From: Tolypeutes matacus
Taxonomy: Eukaryota; Chordata; Mammalia; Cingulata; Chlamyphoridae
NCBI GenBank assembly: GCA_026826555.1
Contig: JAKSZT010054215.1
Coordinates: 26,007,155 to 26,071,154 of the forward strand
Reading direction: 5' to 3'
DNA length: 64,000 nucleotides
Part shown: positions 1 through 14,570 of the stretch, in pieces
Position numbering within the stretch: the first letter of the stretch is position 1
Layout of the letters: the number at the start of each line of letters is the position of its first letter
Notes under the pieces: generated by a model
The model's input: the letters and a program-made list of their open reading frames with translations, nothing else
Told to the model about the DNA's origin: nothing
The model's database searches: none
Program-made: the position numbers and the translations under genes

Positions 1-1850
<1,850 letters not shown>

Positions 1851-1924
1851 TCAATAATGCAGCATTTTCTTCATGTCATTTCTAGTCAGTCATTCAAGCA
1901 TAGTTTTATTTTTCAAGGACTCTT

Positions 1925-2660
1925 TGTTTACTTGGTTGGTTTTGTTTGTTTTTTATTGTGGTGATACACACACACATGTAACATAAAATTTCCCATTTTA
2001 ACCATTTTAAGCGTATAGTTCAGTGGTACTAATCACATTTACAATGTTGTATTACCAGTGGCTCCATCCTTTATCAAAACTTATTCATTACCCAAAACAG
2101 AAACCGTGTCTTCATTATGCAATGAGTCCCCATTCCTCCTCACCGCCCCCCACCCACTCACCCCAGCCCCTGGTAACCTCTGACCTCTTTTCTGTCTCTA
2201 TGAATTTGCTTATTCTAGATATTTTATAAAAGTAGACGCAAACAATATTTGTCATTTTGTGTCTGGCTTATTTCACTCAGCATAAAGTTTTCAAGGTTCA
2301 TCCTATGTTGTAGCATATATTGGAACTTCATTCATTTTTATGGCTGAATAATATTCCATTGCATGTATATACCACATTTTGTTTATCCATTCATCTGTTA
2401 GTGGACACACGGGCTGTTTGCACCTTTTGGCTCTTGTGAATAATGCTCCTAATGAAGATTGGTGTACAAGTATCTGTTAGAGACCCTGCTTTCAATGCTT
2501 TTATGTATATACCCAAGAGTGGAACAACCATGTCAAATGGTAATTCTGTGTTTAACTTTTTGAGGAACAGCAATACTACTTTCCACCATGGCTGTACCAT
2601 TTTCCATCTTACCAGTGGGTGTGAAATAGTCCACAGATATTTTAAATAATAGTATCTACT
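1925..2660 (-). mobile_element. L1 3' end (ORF2 C-terminus and 3' UTR)
   Basis: Minus-strand L1 fragment, in the same orientation as DCC. 2391-2600 translates to ORF2 C-terminal sequence (LLGIYIKALKAG, RVSTNR). The following 3' UTR complement is the familiar text of an L1MA/MB-like tail (taaccattttaag, cacatttacaatgttgta). 5'-truncated and decayed. Confidence 0.85.
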
Positions 2661-2999
2661 TCATTGTTACCCAAATATATTTTCATGGCAAAAACATTAA
2701 CAAAATTAAATATAATACCACTAATCAGAAAGAACCAGTTTTTTTATTTAGAGATTTATACTTTTTGCATATATGTATATATGGGGAAATAATAAGGTAT
2801 ACATATTCATATAGTGTTAAATGGAATTATACTGTACATACTGCTTTTTTGTAACTTGCTTAAGAAAATAACACGAGAATCTTTCTATTTCAATAAACAG
2901 GCAAGTAATATAATTTTAATACCTCAATAATGTTCCATTATGTGAATTTTCCATAATTTATGAAACTAATATTTCAGACCCATAAGCATGAAATCTTAT

Positions 3000-3470
3000 T
3001 ACAAAAAGACAGGAAACAAACTACAGTCTTCAAAGATAAGGGTGAGCATTACATAAATTTATAAATTTATGATGATCCATTAAATCCCATATACTAAAAA
3101 GCCATTAAAAATAATGAGAAAGAATGATATGTGCAAATTTGAAATCTTAATCAAAATACATGATAAGGGAAAGAAACCAAAGATCTAAATAGTGTGTATC
3201 ATATGTGCCCATTTGTGTAATAATAATATGAAAGCATATTGTAAACAAACATACGTATCTTATATCTGCCTATCTGCATAGGAAAGTTATACATAAAATT
3301 TTTAACATTGGTTTTCACTGGGAAGAAGGATTAGGAATTTGGAATTGGGAAAAGTCAAACATATTTTTTATTGTGTAACTTTATGCACTATCTTCTTGTT
3401 TTTATCCTATGAATGGATTCTTTTTTCAGTCAAAATAATGGTTAATAAAATTTAAATGTAAAATAATGCT
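3000..3470 (+). mobile_element. Old L1 3' UTR fragment
   Basis: Plus-strand text resembles the 3' end of an old L1M subfamily (acaggaaacaaac, tgtgcccatttgtgtaa, then a low-complexity tail), strongly diverged. Subfamily not assigned. Confidence 0.5.
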
Positions 3471-3489
3471 GAGAGAAACTTTCGGGTAA

Positions 3490-4810
3490 CTGAAATATTG
3501 GTGGCTACTTAAATCTGAATCTGACGACACACCTCCAAAAACTATACAGAACTGCGATGAAGACAAATAAAACTAATGAATCCTACTTCTTCAGCATAAC
3601 TGAAAAACAGAGAACACAACAAACCTCAAATTGTCTGTAAGCACAAAAATGAAAAACAATTTCCAGCAAAGCTTATTCAAGCAGTTCCTCAAGCCTTTGT
3701 GGATTGCTGTGTCTCTGTTGAAACTGCACTCAACAGAGAAGAGGGGCTAGGACTCCAAGACTGACCTGGAATCATCCATTAAAAGAGAAACTATACTCCA
3801 ATGTAAAACTTCTGAAAAAGTTTCCTAGTAGATTAGAACACTTAAAAGGGAATGGATTTTAAATAGCAGCATCAAAAAAACATCACTGGGAAGAATATGG
3901 GAAAAAGAAATTGCTGTTTTCTGAGGAAAATTCAGTATCCAGAAACACATTAAAAGAGTCCAAAACTGAATGACACTATCCCCTTGCTCCAATGTTACCC
4001 CTCCCTACATGTTATCCATTAAAGAAACTGTGCTGCACTAACAGAAATGGAAACTTTTGAAAGAAGAATCTTCTAAATTACCCTAAATCATCAACTCTTT
4101 ACACAAGATAAACATAAGCAGTCTTCATCTATACAGTCAGTATAAAAAGAAAACAAAAAATACGAATAAAATAATTTCAGCTTATGAAAATTTCCTTTGA
4201 TGATAACTATAGAGCTGAAGAAAATTGTAACACAACAGTCTAGCTTGAATTAAATATCCTCAAGCAAGCATTTGGGAATATGGAAAAATAACAATTAATC
4301 AAATATTCAAAAATTAGGACAGAAATGGACAGAAAACCATGAGAAATAAAATGGAGTTACTGGAATTCAGGAAAAAAAGAAGAAGAAAAAGAAAATCATT
4401 TCAGAAATGGAGACAAAATTATGAGATGCCTAAAGAGAACTGATGGCAATGACAATTTTAGTCACTGAAGAAAGGCAGGGAAAAATCCAAGAGAAATAAA
4501 TACAATAAAAAAGAGGTAAAAATGTTTAAAGAGAAAGTGTTTGAAATGGAAAACAGATAAAGATGATCTAAATACTTATCTCTGGAATCACTGAAAATAT
4601 ACACAACGTGGAGAAACTGGACAACTATTTAAAATTTTAATCAAAAAATATGTTCTCTGATTAATATAAATCTGAATCTACACATTGAAAGAGTCCAGAA
4701 GGATTAACCCTGTGACAGTTTTTAGTCGAATTGTTATATTTTAAAAGAAACTTCGAAATCCTAAGTCCTTCAGCCCAAAATAATTAAAATAGCTTACCAG
4801 TACAAGAAAA
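3490..4810 (+). mobile_element. Decayed L1M/HAL1-type ORF1 region
   Basis: A-rich plus-strand sequence with L1M ORF1-like phrases (agaaataaaatggagtt, gatctaaatacttatct, ggaatcactgaaaa) and no open frame. Read as a degraded ORF1 segment; extent and subfamily are uncertain. Confidence 0.45.
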
Positions 4811-4898
4811 TTAAGTTGGCATTTATATCTTTATCTTTATCTATACCTATTTCTATCTCTCTTTTGAGAAAGAGATTGTGAGTGAGACAGAGAGGGAG

Positions 4899-4916
4899 AC
4901 ACACACACACACACAC
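4899..4916. repeat. (CA)n microsatellite
   Basis: About nine AC units following a short GA-rich stretch. Confidence 0.9.
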
Positions 4917-6484
4917 AGAACACAAATGACAGCAAATAGGAAAAAATATTAATTGATGAATTTAGGTTAAACTTATAAAGGAGTTCCTTATATTATTCTT
5001 AAAAACTTTCTGTAAGTTTAAAATTTTATCAAAATTAAAATGTTAATAAATTGCTAGAAATACGATGCTGGAAACTGGGAATCCATTTTTTTTTTAGCTG
5101 GTTTGATGATTCTAACAGTATTGTGGCACTTTTTTTCACCATGAAAACTATTGTGATTATATTTACACAATACTAAAATCAACTGGTTAAATCAGTTAAT
5201 TTAGTTAAAGAAAGAAACTATACATGAATTCATCTTAAAACCAGCTGGAAGAAAATCATGAAGAAATAATGACTTGAAGCATTTTTTTTCTGTTCTCAAG
5301 ACAAAGTTAAAATTTTAGTTTAACATTTTAACATTTATTGGTGCAATTAGAATTTACATAATGCCAAATCACTGACTTTAATGATTTATTTTATTGAATA
5401 GAATGGCTTTTTTCTATTATTGTAAGAAGTACCTTTAGTTTCATTGAGAAAAAATATGATATATTTTAAATGGCAGAATTTAACATAAGTTTGTTTTTTG
5501 AAACTACAAGTAAGCTTCAGTGAATATTTCTTCATAAAATATAAATAAATATAGTGCCTCTGTTTAAGCAATCTATTTTAGAGCCATTACAAATTGTTTC
5601 CAAAATAGTTCTTAGGTCAGAGAGACCAATGGCAACCCTTAAGTAAACCAAATTATTTGTCCTGTTTTGAAATGTAATGACGTAAATGTTTATTAAAAAT
5701 CAGAATATTGTTTGAGGGTGATTATGTTTATTTTCTTCTTCCACTGTCTACTTCTCCTGAATTGTAAATATTATCACAAAATTTGCGTCTCTTATCCAAA
5801 TATTAAATTAAAAGACCGATAGAAAGAATTACCGTCATTCGGAAAAATATAAGGTTTAACTTCCAAAGATATTTAACATTTTACTTCTTCAGTCTTTGCA
5901 CATTTAATTATTAAAGAAGGGAAACAATTCTATTAATAATCCTTTCAATTTACAGGAGTTATCTCTCTGGTAACAAATTTGAGATATACACTAAAGATTT
6001 TATCTTTAGTACGCTACTACCTGAATTGTGATATTACAACCTGGTGCCATTTTATCTTATATCCCTATCACTTCCTCCATCATATGTGGAGTGTTTCTGC
6101 AGTTAGAGAGAATCTGTTAATTCAATGACATGGCCATGATCTAGTTTGATTTCAGACCATAACTGTGAAGTAAATCCATTACTGTAAGTCACCTTTAGCT
6201 TTTTAAAATTATATATTTTAAGTCCCTTCTGCTAGCTAAAGTAATTTGTTTCCACCAAGTGGGGTAGCACATTCTTTAAAAAAAAAAACAACTAGATTTT
6301 GGTACTAATTTTACCATTAACCTCTGGAATTTTGGTGGGTGACTCGCTTTCCTGGGTCCCCATTTTCATCATTTAAAAACATCATTTAAAAATCATTTAA
6401 AATAGGGGAGTTTGAAGATTTCCAAAGAGTACTTCCAGTCCCATATTATACTATATGATAGAAGCCCTCTGACTCTAATATAAC

Positions 6485-7315
6485 ATCCCTTGTGACAGTT
6501 TGAAGTTTTTTGTGGATCATGTTCTTAAAGCTAATCCATTTCCACAGGTGTGGGACACTTTGATTGGATTGGATTCAGTTGGGGGAGGGTGACTGTAAAT
6601 GGATAACTTTAATGAGGCTTGACCCAGGGTGGGTCTTCGTCCTCTTGCTAGAGTTCTTTATAAATGGAGGAGTGAAAGCATCAGACACACAGAGAAAGGT
6701 GGCAGAGACAGAGAAACCCAAGAGGCTGAGAGAGAGAGTTCTGGGACCTGAGGCTGGAATCAGAAATAGGACGCTGACAGGCTCAAAGAGAGAAGGCCTA
6801 GAGGAGATTGGATAGACAAGCCATATGCCTGATCACCTACGGCTGAGCTCTGGGAGAAAACAAGCCGGGAAGAGAAGGCAGAGACCCAGACAAGCCAGTG
6901 CCTCCATGTGCCTTGCCATGTGGAAGGAGTCCAGGACTGCCAACAGCCTGGACTTTCAGTGAGACAGCATCTCTGATGATGCCTTGATTTCACGGCCTCA
7001 GAACTGTCAGCTTTTTTTTTTTTTAAAAGATTTTATTTATTTATTCATTTATCCCCCCCTTGCTGCTTGTGCTTGCTGGGTCAGCTAACCACGCCGCGCG
7101 GGCGGGCTTGCCTTCACCAGGAGGCCCTGGGAACCGAACCCGGGGCCTCCCATATGGTAAACGGGAGCCCTACTGATTGAGCCACAGCCGCTTCCCAGAA
7201 CTGTAAGCTTTTAACCTAATACATTCCCATTATAAAAGCCAACCTATTCTTAGTATATTGCTCCCACCAGTTTTTAGCAAACTAAAACATCCCTGAAGAC
7301 TAATCTTTCACACTT
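6485..7315 (+). mobile_element. LTR-like (MaLR-type) element interrupted by a DAS-SINE
   Basis: Starts near tgtgacagtttgaag and ends with the polyadenylation-like block taacctaatacattccc, ttataaaagccaac and tagcaaactaaaac, an arrangement shared with MLT1-style LTRs. The copy is cut at 7016-7196 by a young SINE; outside that it spans about 630 bp. It resembles the elements at 58.3 and 59.6 kb. Assignment to ERVL-MaLR is by overall layout only. Confidence 0.5.
7016..7196 (-). mobile_element. DAS-SINE, full length, young
   Basis: Minus-strand tRNA-Ala-derived SINE. On its own strand it begins gggaagcggctgtggctcaa (A box region) and has the B box ggttcggttccc, a GC-rich body (caagcccgcccg) and an A/T-rich tail. 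TSDs are 7000-7015 (agaactgtcagctttt) and 7197-7212 (agaactgtaagctttt), one mismatch. It differs from the copy at 60981 at only a few positions. DAS-SINEs are described from the nine-banded armadillo and are the main evidence for the host. Confidence 0.95.
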
Positions 7316-7434
7316 AAGTTGTTATGTACTCTGCCATGTCCTTCAACAATTTAGATACTTTTTTCTTTACCATTTCATTTCTGTTGTATCTTTTTCAAAG
7401 CACTTGTTCTTATGACAACATGATAGTTTCTTTT

Positions 7435-9000
7435 TTTCTTTTTGTTATTAGATAAGTTGTGAGTTTACAAAACAATCATGTATAACATACAGGACTCCCA
7501 TATAAACCACCCCACCACCAACACCTTGCATGTTGTAGAACATTTGTTACAAATAATAAATGAACATTAAAATATTACTACTAACTATAGTCCATAGCTT
7601 ACATTAGGTGTATTCCACCCCCCCAACCACTCTATTATTAACGCCATATATTAGTATTGTACATTTGTTATAGTTCATTTTCATATTTGTACTGTCAACC
7701 ATGGTCGATAATCTACCAGAGGGTTCACTGTGCTATTCAATCCTATGCCTTTTACAATCCACCAAGCTATAAACTGACTCTCCATTTCATCACAGAGTTG
7801 TAGCTGTAAGCATTTCAGTCAATTTTAGAATGTTTTCATTACTCCAGAAAGAAAAATACCATACCTCCTTATATCTCCCTATTGTTGACCCTTAGCACTG
7901 ATGCAAAAATATTACAATATTACTTTTAAGTATACTGTATAGGTTACATTAGTTGTATTTTTCTCATGTATCACCATATTCTTAACACCTTGTGATAGTA
8001 ATGTACGTTTGTTCTAGTTCATAGAAGAATATTCTTGTATTTGTATTAATAACAATAATCCTCATCCAACACCAATTTCACTATGTTATACAGTCCCAAG
8101 ATTTTCTTCTAGCTTTATTCCTATTGACATTTATGTCCATACACTACCCCTTTCAGCCACAATCACATTTAATAATCAGCAGTGTTATACGCACTATAAT
8201 GTGTTACCACCAACTTTATCCATTTGCAATTGTTTACAATCAACCTTTTTAAAAATTCTACATACATTAAGCATCAGCTCCCCTTTCTCAACCCTCATTC
8301 TATCTTTTAATAAACTATACTCTAGATTTTAACTCTATGAGTTTAGTCATTGTATTTAGCTCATATTAGTGAGACAATACAATATTTGTCCTTTTGTGTC
8401 TGGCTTACTTCACTCAACATAATGTCCTCTAGGTTCATCTATGTTGTAATATGCATCTCAATTTCATTTCTTCTTACAGCTGAGTAATATTCTATGGTAT
8501 GTATATACCACATTTTGTTTATCCATTCATTGGTTGCTGGACATGTGGGTTGTTTCCATCTTTTGGCAATTGTGAATAATGTCACTATGAACATTGGTGT
8601 GCAAATGTCAGTTTGCATCCCAGATTTCAGTTCTTCTAAATATATTCCTAGTATTGGGCTTGCCAGATCATACAGCAGTTCTATATTTAGCTTCCTGAGT
8701 AACCAGCAAACTGTCTTCCACAGAGGCTGCATCATTTTACATTCCCACCAACAGTGAAGGAGTGTTCCTATTTCTCTGCATTCTCTCCAGCACTTGTAAT
8801 TTTCTGGTTTTATAATAATGGCCATTCTGTAAGGTGTAAAATGATATCTCAATGTAGTTTTGATCTGCATTTCCCTAATTGCTAGTGATGTTGAACATCT
8901 TTTCATGTACTTTTGGGCCATTTGTATTTGGAAAAATGTCTATTCAAGTATTTGCCCATTTTTAAATTGGGTTGCTTGTCTTTTTATCATTGAGTTGTAT
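7435..9000 (-). mobile_element. 5'-truncated L1, ORF2 C-terminus plus 3' UTR
   Basis: Minus-strand L1. 8439-8921 gives ORF2 C-terminal sequence over about 160 codons, with CWWECKMMQPLWKTVCWLL, SPILGIYLEELKSG and NKMWYIHTIEYYSAVRRNE, which is diagnostic of mammalian L1. A 3' UTR of about 1 kb runs down to about 7435, with text shared with the copies at 51.2 and 54.6 kb (gactcccatataaacca), which suggests a xenarthran-active family. Same strand as DCC. Confidence 0.9.
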
Positions 9001-9019
9001 AACACAATAGTTCCTTAAA

Positions 9020-11010
9020 AGTAATTTTGGGAGATGGAGTAGATGTACTTTTCCCTATTCCACCCATTAATTTCAGTTAAAATTCTTAGACATTATACTT
9101 AGACATACACACAAACAATCATAAGAAGACTCTGAAAGGTGAAGAGAAGAAGGAAGACAAGTTAGGGCATTGTATCTGAGGAACAAGACAGTGAGTTCCT
9201 TGGGTTTTCTTTTTGCATGACCTATACCTGAATTGGTGCTGCAGAAGCTGGCAACCTGGAAACCAAAGGGCACTGATAAAAATAAAAGCCCCAAAATTTT
9301 AGCCAAAATATAGCAAAGTGGTACCTTAACAACTTTTATACAATAACTGCTTTATTCCAATCAAACCTCACAGGTAAACAAAAAACTGTGGCCCCGCCCC
9401 ACACCTACCAGCAAAGATCTAGTGGGGAGCCTAGACTTCCACTCTCACCTGGCTGAAATGAGATGCCTCAATTGCCCCCCACCTGGGATGGGTGTCATAG
9501 AAGGCCAAGAGGGAATCTGGGCCTTTCAAATTACCAATAATTACAAACCTTGTTGCATAGTCAGTGGAGAGCACATGGGGAATGTGGACTTTCACCCCCA
9601 TCTGGTAATAATGAGACACCTCTTATCCCCCTCTGGGGAGTGTCAGTGGAGGCCATGTGGGCTGCAGAAACAAGGCATCCCTCCCTGTCTACTTGGGAAC
9701 CTGACCAGTAATAATGAGGAGTCCCTCCCTTACCCAGATGTCAATGATGTCCAAGTGGGGAGCCTGGACTTCTACCCTATCTAGCCATAATGATGCAGCA
9801 CTCCTTCCTTCCATTCCCTGCCAGGGCAGTGTCAGAATAAGTCAGCTAAAACAGGTTTTAGTATGATCTAGATTCTCATATCATATGCCAAAAATGTCTA
9901 AGTTTCTAATGAAAATATCTCACTCTACCAAGAACCAGGAAAACCACTATTTTAATTAAAAAAAAAAAAAAAAAACAATCAATGGATGACAACATTGAAA
10001 TGACAGAGATGCTAGAATTATCTGGCAAGGATTTTAAAACAGTTATGAGCACAGTTGAAACAATGAAAATTAGAAAGTCTAAGCAAAGAAAAAAAAGTCT
10101 CCGCAAATAAATAGAACTCATAAGAAGAACAAAAAGAAATTCTAGAAACAACAATAATCAAAATTAAAACAACTCAAAGGATGGGTTCAATAACAGCATG
10201 GAGAGGACAGAGGAAAGAATCAAGGAAATTGAACATACAACAATGGAAATTAGCTAATCTGAACAACAGAGGAAATAGACTGAAAAAAGGACTGAACAGA
10301 ACCTTAGGGAAATGTGGGACTACAAAAAAAATGGTCTACTATTTTCATTGACTTCTCCGAAGAAGAAAAAGATTTAGAGGCTGGAAACTAAAATAAATAA
10401 TGGCTGTAAATTTCCCAAATTTGGTGAAAGACATAAACCTACAGCTTTAAGAAATTCAGTAAAACTCCAAACAGGATAAACTCAAAGAAATCCATGCCAA
10501 GACACATCATAGGCAAATTTCTGAAAGCTAAAGACAAAGAAAAAGGTCAAAAGCTGTAAGAGGGAAACACCTCATTTATAGGCTTAAAACAATTCTAATG
10601 GCAGAGGAATTCTCATCAGAAATAACAGGGGCCAGCAGGAAGTGCCAAATTTTTAAGTGCTGAAAGAAATGAACCATCAACAAAGAACTATATCCAGTGA
10701 AAATATGCTTCAAGAATAAAGGTGAAACCAAATCATTTTCAGATGAAGTTTCAAAAACTGAGAGAATTTGTCACCAGCTGATCTATTCTCAAAGAATAGC
10801 TAAAGGAACTTTTCTAAATGGGCAGGAAATAATAAAAAAAAGGAAAAATAGAATAATAGAAAGCAAAAATATGGGTAAATACAATAGGTTTTCCTTCTCC
10901 TGTTTAGTTTTCAAAATTATGTTTGAAAGTTGAATTGAAAATTATAACACTCTCTGATGTGGTTTTCAAAAATAATATAATAATTCTGAATCTAATTATG
11001 GTAAAACAGT
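9020..11010 (+). mobile_element. HAL1/L1M element: repeated 5' UTR, ORF1 remnant, no ORF2
   Basis: Plus-strand old L1-like element. 9070-9340 matches HAL1/L1M 5' text (aggaacaagacagtgag, aattggtgctgcaga). 9400-9790 holds three to four imperfect copies of a unit with ggggagcctggacttc and taataatgag. 9890-10830 is a decayed ORF1 (accaagaaccaggaaaacc; catatagc-type end tatccagtgaaaatatgctt). After the ORF1 end it passes into UTR-like sequence without any reverse transcriptase domain, as expected for half-L1 (HAL1). The open frame at 9422-9784 is the repeated UTR and not a gene. Confidence 0.7.
9415..9790 (+). repeat. Imperfect tandem units inside the HAL1/L1M 5' UTR
   Basis: Four degenerate units begin near 9423, 9570, 9690 and 9755, each with a phrase like tggggagcctggacttcyac followed by cacctgg or atctgg, taatgag and a C-rich run. 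Typical of L1 promoter regions. Confidence 0.6.
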
Positions 11011-11139
11011 TTCCTAATATGTCATTTAGATACTACTGGGTATTCTTTCCCCAAATTCCTGATTGCTTTTTTATTCAAGGAATGGACAATGTTCAGAATT
11101 ATAGGAATTAGCTTAGACCTTTAACATAATTGTTTTTCC

Positions 11140-11290
11140 ATTGATATTTTTATAATTGAGGTAAAAGCCACATAACATAAAAACCACCATCTTAACCATT
11201 TTAAAGTGCACAATTCAATTACTTCCAGTCCATTCACAATGTTGTACAATCATCACTACTAATATTAGAACATATTCATCACAGGAAAAA
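11140..11290 (-). mobile_element. L1 3' UTR fragment
   Basis: Complement carries the L1MA/MB-like tail text (ataacataaaaaccacc, ccattttaaagtgcacaat, cacaatgttgtacaat). Short truncated copy in DCC orientation. Confidence 0.8.
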
Positions 11291-11335
11291 GAAAATAAGT
11301 ATTTTCTATTCAATTTATGAAGTATAATTAGGTAC

Positions 11336-11515
11336 AAGAACTTTCACATTCTAAAGTAAATATTCCAATATGGGGTTAAGCACCCCCAGGACTTATTAAG
11401 AGATGTCAAAACTGGTTTGGCTGTAAAGAACTTTCACATTCTAAAGCAAACATCCCAGTATGGCATTAAAAGTCCCCCAGGACTTATTAAGAGTTGTCAA
11501 AATTGGTGTGGCTAC
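11336..11515 (+). repeat. 90-bp tandem duplication, two copies
   Basis: Copy 1 at 11336-11425 and copy 2 at 11426-11515 share agaactttcacattctaaag, a middle part and ggacttattaagag, followed by tgtcaaaa and tggtttggct or tggtgtggct. Offset is exactly 90 bp, with perhaps 85% identity by eye. Confidence 0.85.
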
Positions 11516-11682
11516 CCCCAGATATCATCTCAAGGTATAAAAAATGAAGGGCAAGGGAGGAAAGGAGAGTTCTTGAAGTCACTGGCAAAGCCTTCTGAGA
11601 GCACAGAGGTAATTACATTCCCTTCATAAGGAGGCAAGGGTGCTCTGACTTCCCTGATGTCCATCCAGAGGCAAAGCTGAAG

Positions 11683-12282
11683 ATGCAAGGAGAATCACCT
11701 GCAAAGTGTGCAAGATCCTGCAAAAGAGATTTTCCAAGATCAGGCAGCACACTTGGTGATATGCCGTGTGTCTTTGTAAACAGGGAAAAAGATAATTGGA
11801 AAGAGAAGGCTGAAAAAGGGGCCATGATGGATGCTCTCTCACCATTTGGCCTGACAAGGATGTGTAAGCTTCCTGTGAGTCAAGTGGACACTTGGAAAGT
11901 TGATCAGGCTTGAGTCTGCTTGCTAGAGTTTGCCCAAATGTGGCTGAAAATCATCAGAGAACACATGAGGTCCATGGGAAGAGCTGTTGCTGGTGGAAGG
12001 GAGTTAAGCCCTGACCTATATCCCTCCTCATGGCATGGTAGTAAAGGAATCCCATGGGACTCCATGAAAAATTCATACTTATGCTTCATGAGAGACCCCA
12101 AATTTAGGTGCCACATAGAGACCAGTCCATGTGTTCAGAAAAGCAATGAAGAATTTCAAACTGTCCTTTCTTTCATCTCTTCAACTCGTTCTCCTCCCCT
12201 CCCTCTTCACTCTACCTTCTCCTCTTACATTGTCAATAAGACCAGAGAGGTAGGGCCAGAGTTAGAAGTGTCCCTGAAATGA
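11683..12282 (+). other. Unidentified once-interrupted reading frame, about 200 codons
   Basis: In one plus-strand frame 11683-11913 (76 codons) and 11920-12282 (120 codons) are separated only by a TGA at 11911. The predicted product is basic and Lys/Glu-rich early (KDNWKEKAEKG) and Ser/Pro-rich late (STRSPPLPLHS); I recognise no domain. The minus strand is also partly open here. A TATA-like ggtataaaaaatg lies near 11535, upstream. Possibilities are an LTR or another unassigned mobile element, or chance. I do not call it a gene. Confidence 0.25.
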
Positions 12283-13197
12283 ACTTTACTTCCTTTTGCC
12301 CCTCCCAGCCAACCTATTTCATTCCAAGGTACTAGAAGATTTAAAGAACCAATTGTGACTCCAAGTCCCCAGAGCCAAAAGTCTAGCTGGCCATGAAGGA
12401 TGGAAAATGTTAATGTCAGACTGTAGTTTTCAATAGGACTGGCCTGCAGTTAAACAGAAAAGTTAGGGAATCTGCTTGAGAAATCATTTAAGCGCTAGAA
12501 AAAATTCATGGTTGAAAATCAGTCATTTAATTCTTTGTTTATCCCACATATCATCTAAGAAAGTCCAATAACCTGTTACACATTCAAATAACAAAAGTAC
12601 TTTAATTCACTTAAAAAAAAAACAAACCTACTCATTCTATAATAATTATAAGTAGACCAAGGGATTTTTTGATGAAAGTATTTGGCTGATTATTCTACTT
12701 TCCATAAGCAATTAGAAAATATGAGGACCCACAGAAAGTAAAATGCCTTACAACTACTGTCTAGATTTCTGAGTTATTCCTGGACACAAATTGTTTTTTC
12801 AGATCACTTTGTATACTAATAATCTTCAGACAGATTCAATCTGGTGATCATATAATATGATTGCATCAGGATGACAGATGTTCTACACTGTAATCAAGGC
12901 CAAAATAACTGAATACTCAAAATTTTTATACTTTAAGTGCATCTGATCTGATTTTTAAAAATAAGAAATGGACAGCAAATTTAGAGTCAATTTTCAGTTT
13001 CCCATAGAAATAGAGAACTGAAAAATGTACAGATGGGTCCAATTTTATTTTATTGACAAAATTTTCATTCCAAATTTAATAAAAACAATCAATTCAGTTA
13101 GACTTCACATTTAAATATTTCTCAACGTTATCACTTCTAATCTCTTAGAAGTTTCAAGAGGCACTAAAATTTTAAAAGGCAGGCAATAGAGGTGTTA

Positions 13198-13641
<444 letters not shown>

Positions 13642-14363
13642 CTATTCAATGGTCCTTCTCTCCTTTCTCAGTCAATTCAAGTTAGAAGCAGGGAAAGAAA
13701 CAAAAGTACTCCCAGGAGGAACCCTGTGCAGCCCAGGAGTTGGCAGACTCGTCTTGGCTGCCTTTCCTCTTCTCCCCTGGAGCCTCACCACATTGTCGAG
13801 ATGTGGTTCTGAATCCCAAGGGCCTCGGCTGCCTGCCAGGGCTCCTTACTCCAGCTTCACTGGCTGCAGATTCACGCACAAGGTGACAATGGGTTAGATG
13901 CAACCATATGCCAATCTTTGGAGCTAGACATAAGGCAACTGACTGCCACATCTGTTTAGGAGATAAATGAAGGAATTGCTTTAAAAGGGCAAACAGAAAT
14001 GAAAGGCCAGAATTTGTGCCAACAGCCAAGATTGGGGCTTAGAAGAAAGTCTATACCTCAGCTGTATGATTTCATGGAAATTGGGACGCTTCCTATTTGA
14101 AAACAAAAGCCCGTGTGAGGACATTCTTAGAAGAATAAAGCACTTTTGCCTTGGCTTCACTACCTGTCTGGATGCAAATACAATGAGACCCATCCTTTGA
14201 AAAGAGAAGAATACAGTTTAGAGATGTGCTTCTAATGTCTCTAGCTTCCCCAGTAAGGATTTAGCGGCCATAACTTGTTTTTCTCAGGGGCAATAACTTG
14301 GTTAGTGAGATTCAAATGCTCCATACATGCTAAATAAATGATCAAGGTGCCCACCGTCCTCTA

Positions 14364-14570
14364 CAGCAGGGGTCACTAATATCTGGCCTACTGGCCAAAT
14401 CATCCTCTTTTGGGAAATAAAGTTTTATTGGAACACATCCAAGCTCATTTGCTTTGGGCTGCAACAATAGAGATGAGGAGCTGAGAGAGAGACACCATAT
14501 GGCCCGCAAAGCCTACGGTTTTACTCGCTGGCCCTTTTCAGAAATCATTTCTGACACCTGCTCTGCTGTT
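14364..14570 (+). mobile_element. Non-autonomous hAT-Charlie type DNA transposon
   Basis: Carries the familiar internal phrase aaataaagttttattggaac, then ggcccgcaaagcctac and a terminal gacacctgctctg. The ends form a rough inverted repeat (cagcaggggtca against cagagcaggtgtca). Family name not assigned. Confidence 0.75.

Noticed and set aside
8439..8921. 160-codon minus-strand frame as a host gene
   Set aside because: Sequence is L1 ORF2 C-terminus (CWWECK, SPILGIYLEELK); the frame belongs to a truncated retrotransposon.
9422..9784. 120-codon plus-strand frame
   Set aside because: Falls wholly in the repeated 5' UTR of an old L1/HAL1 element.
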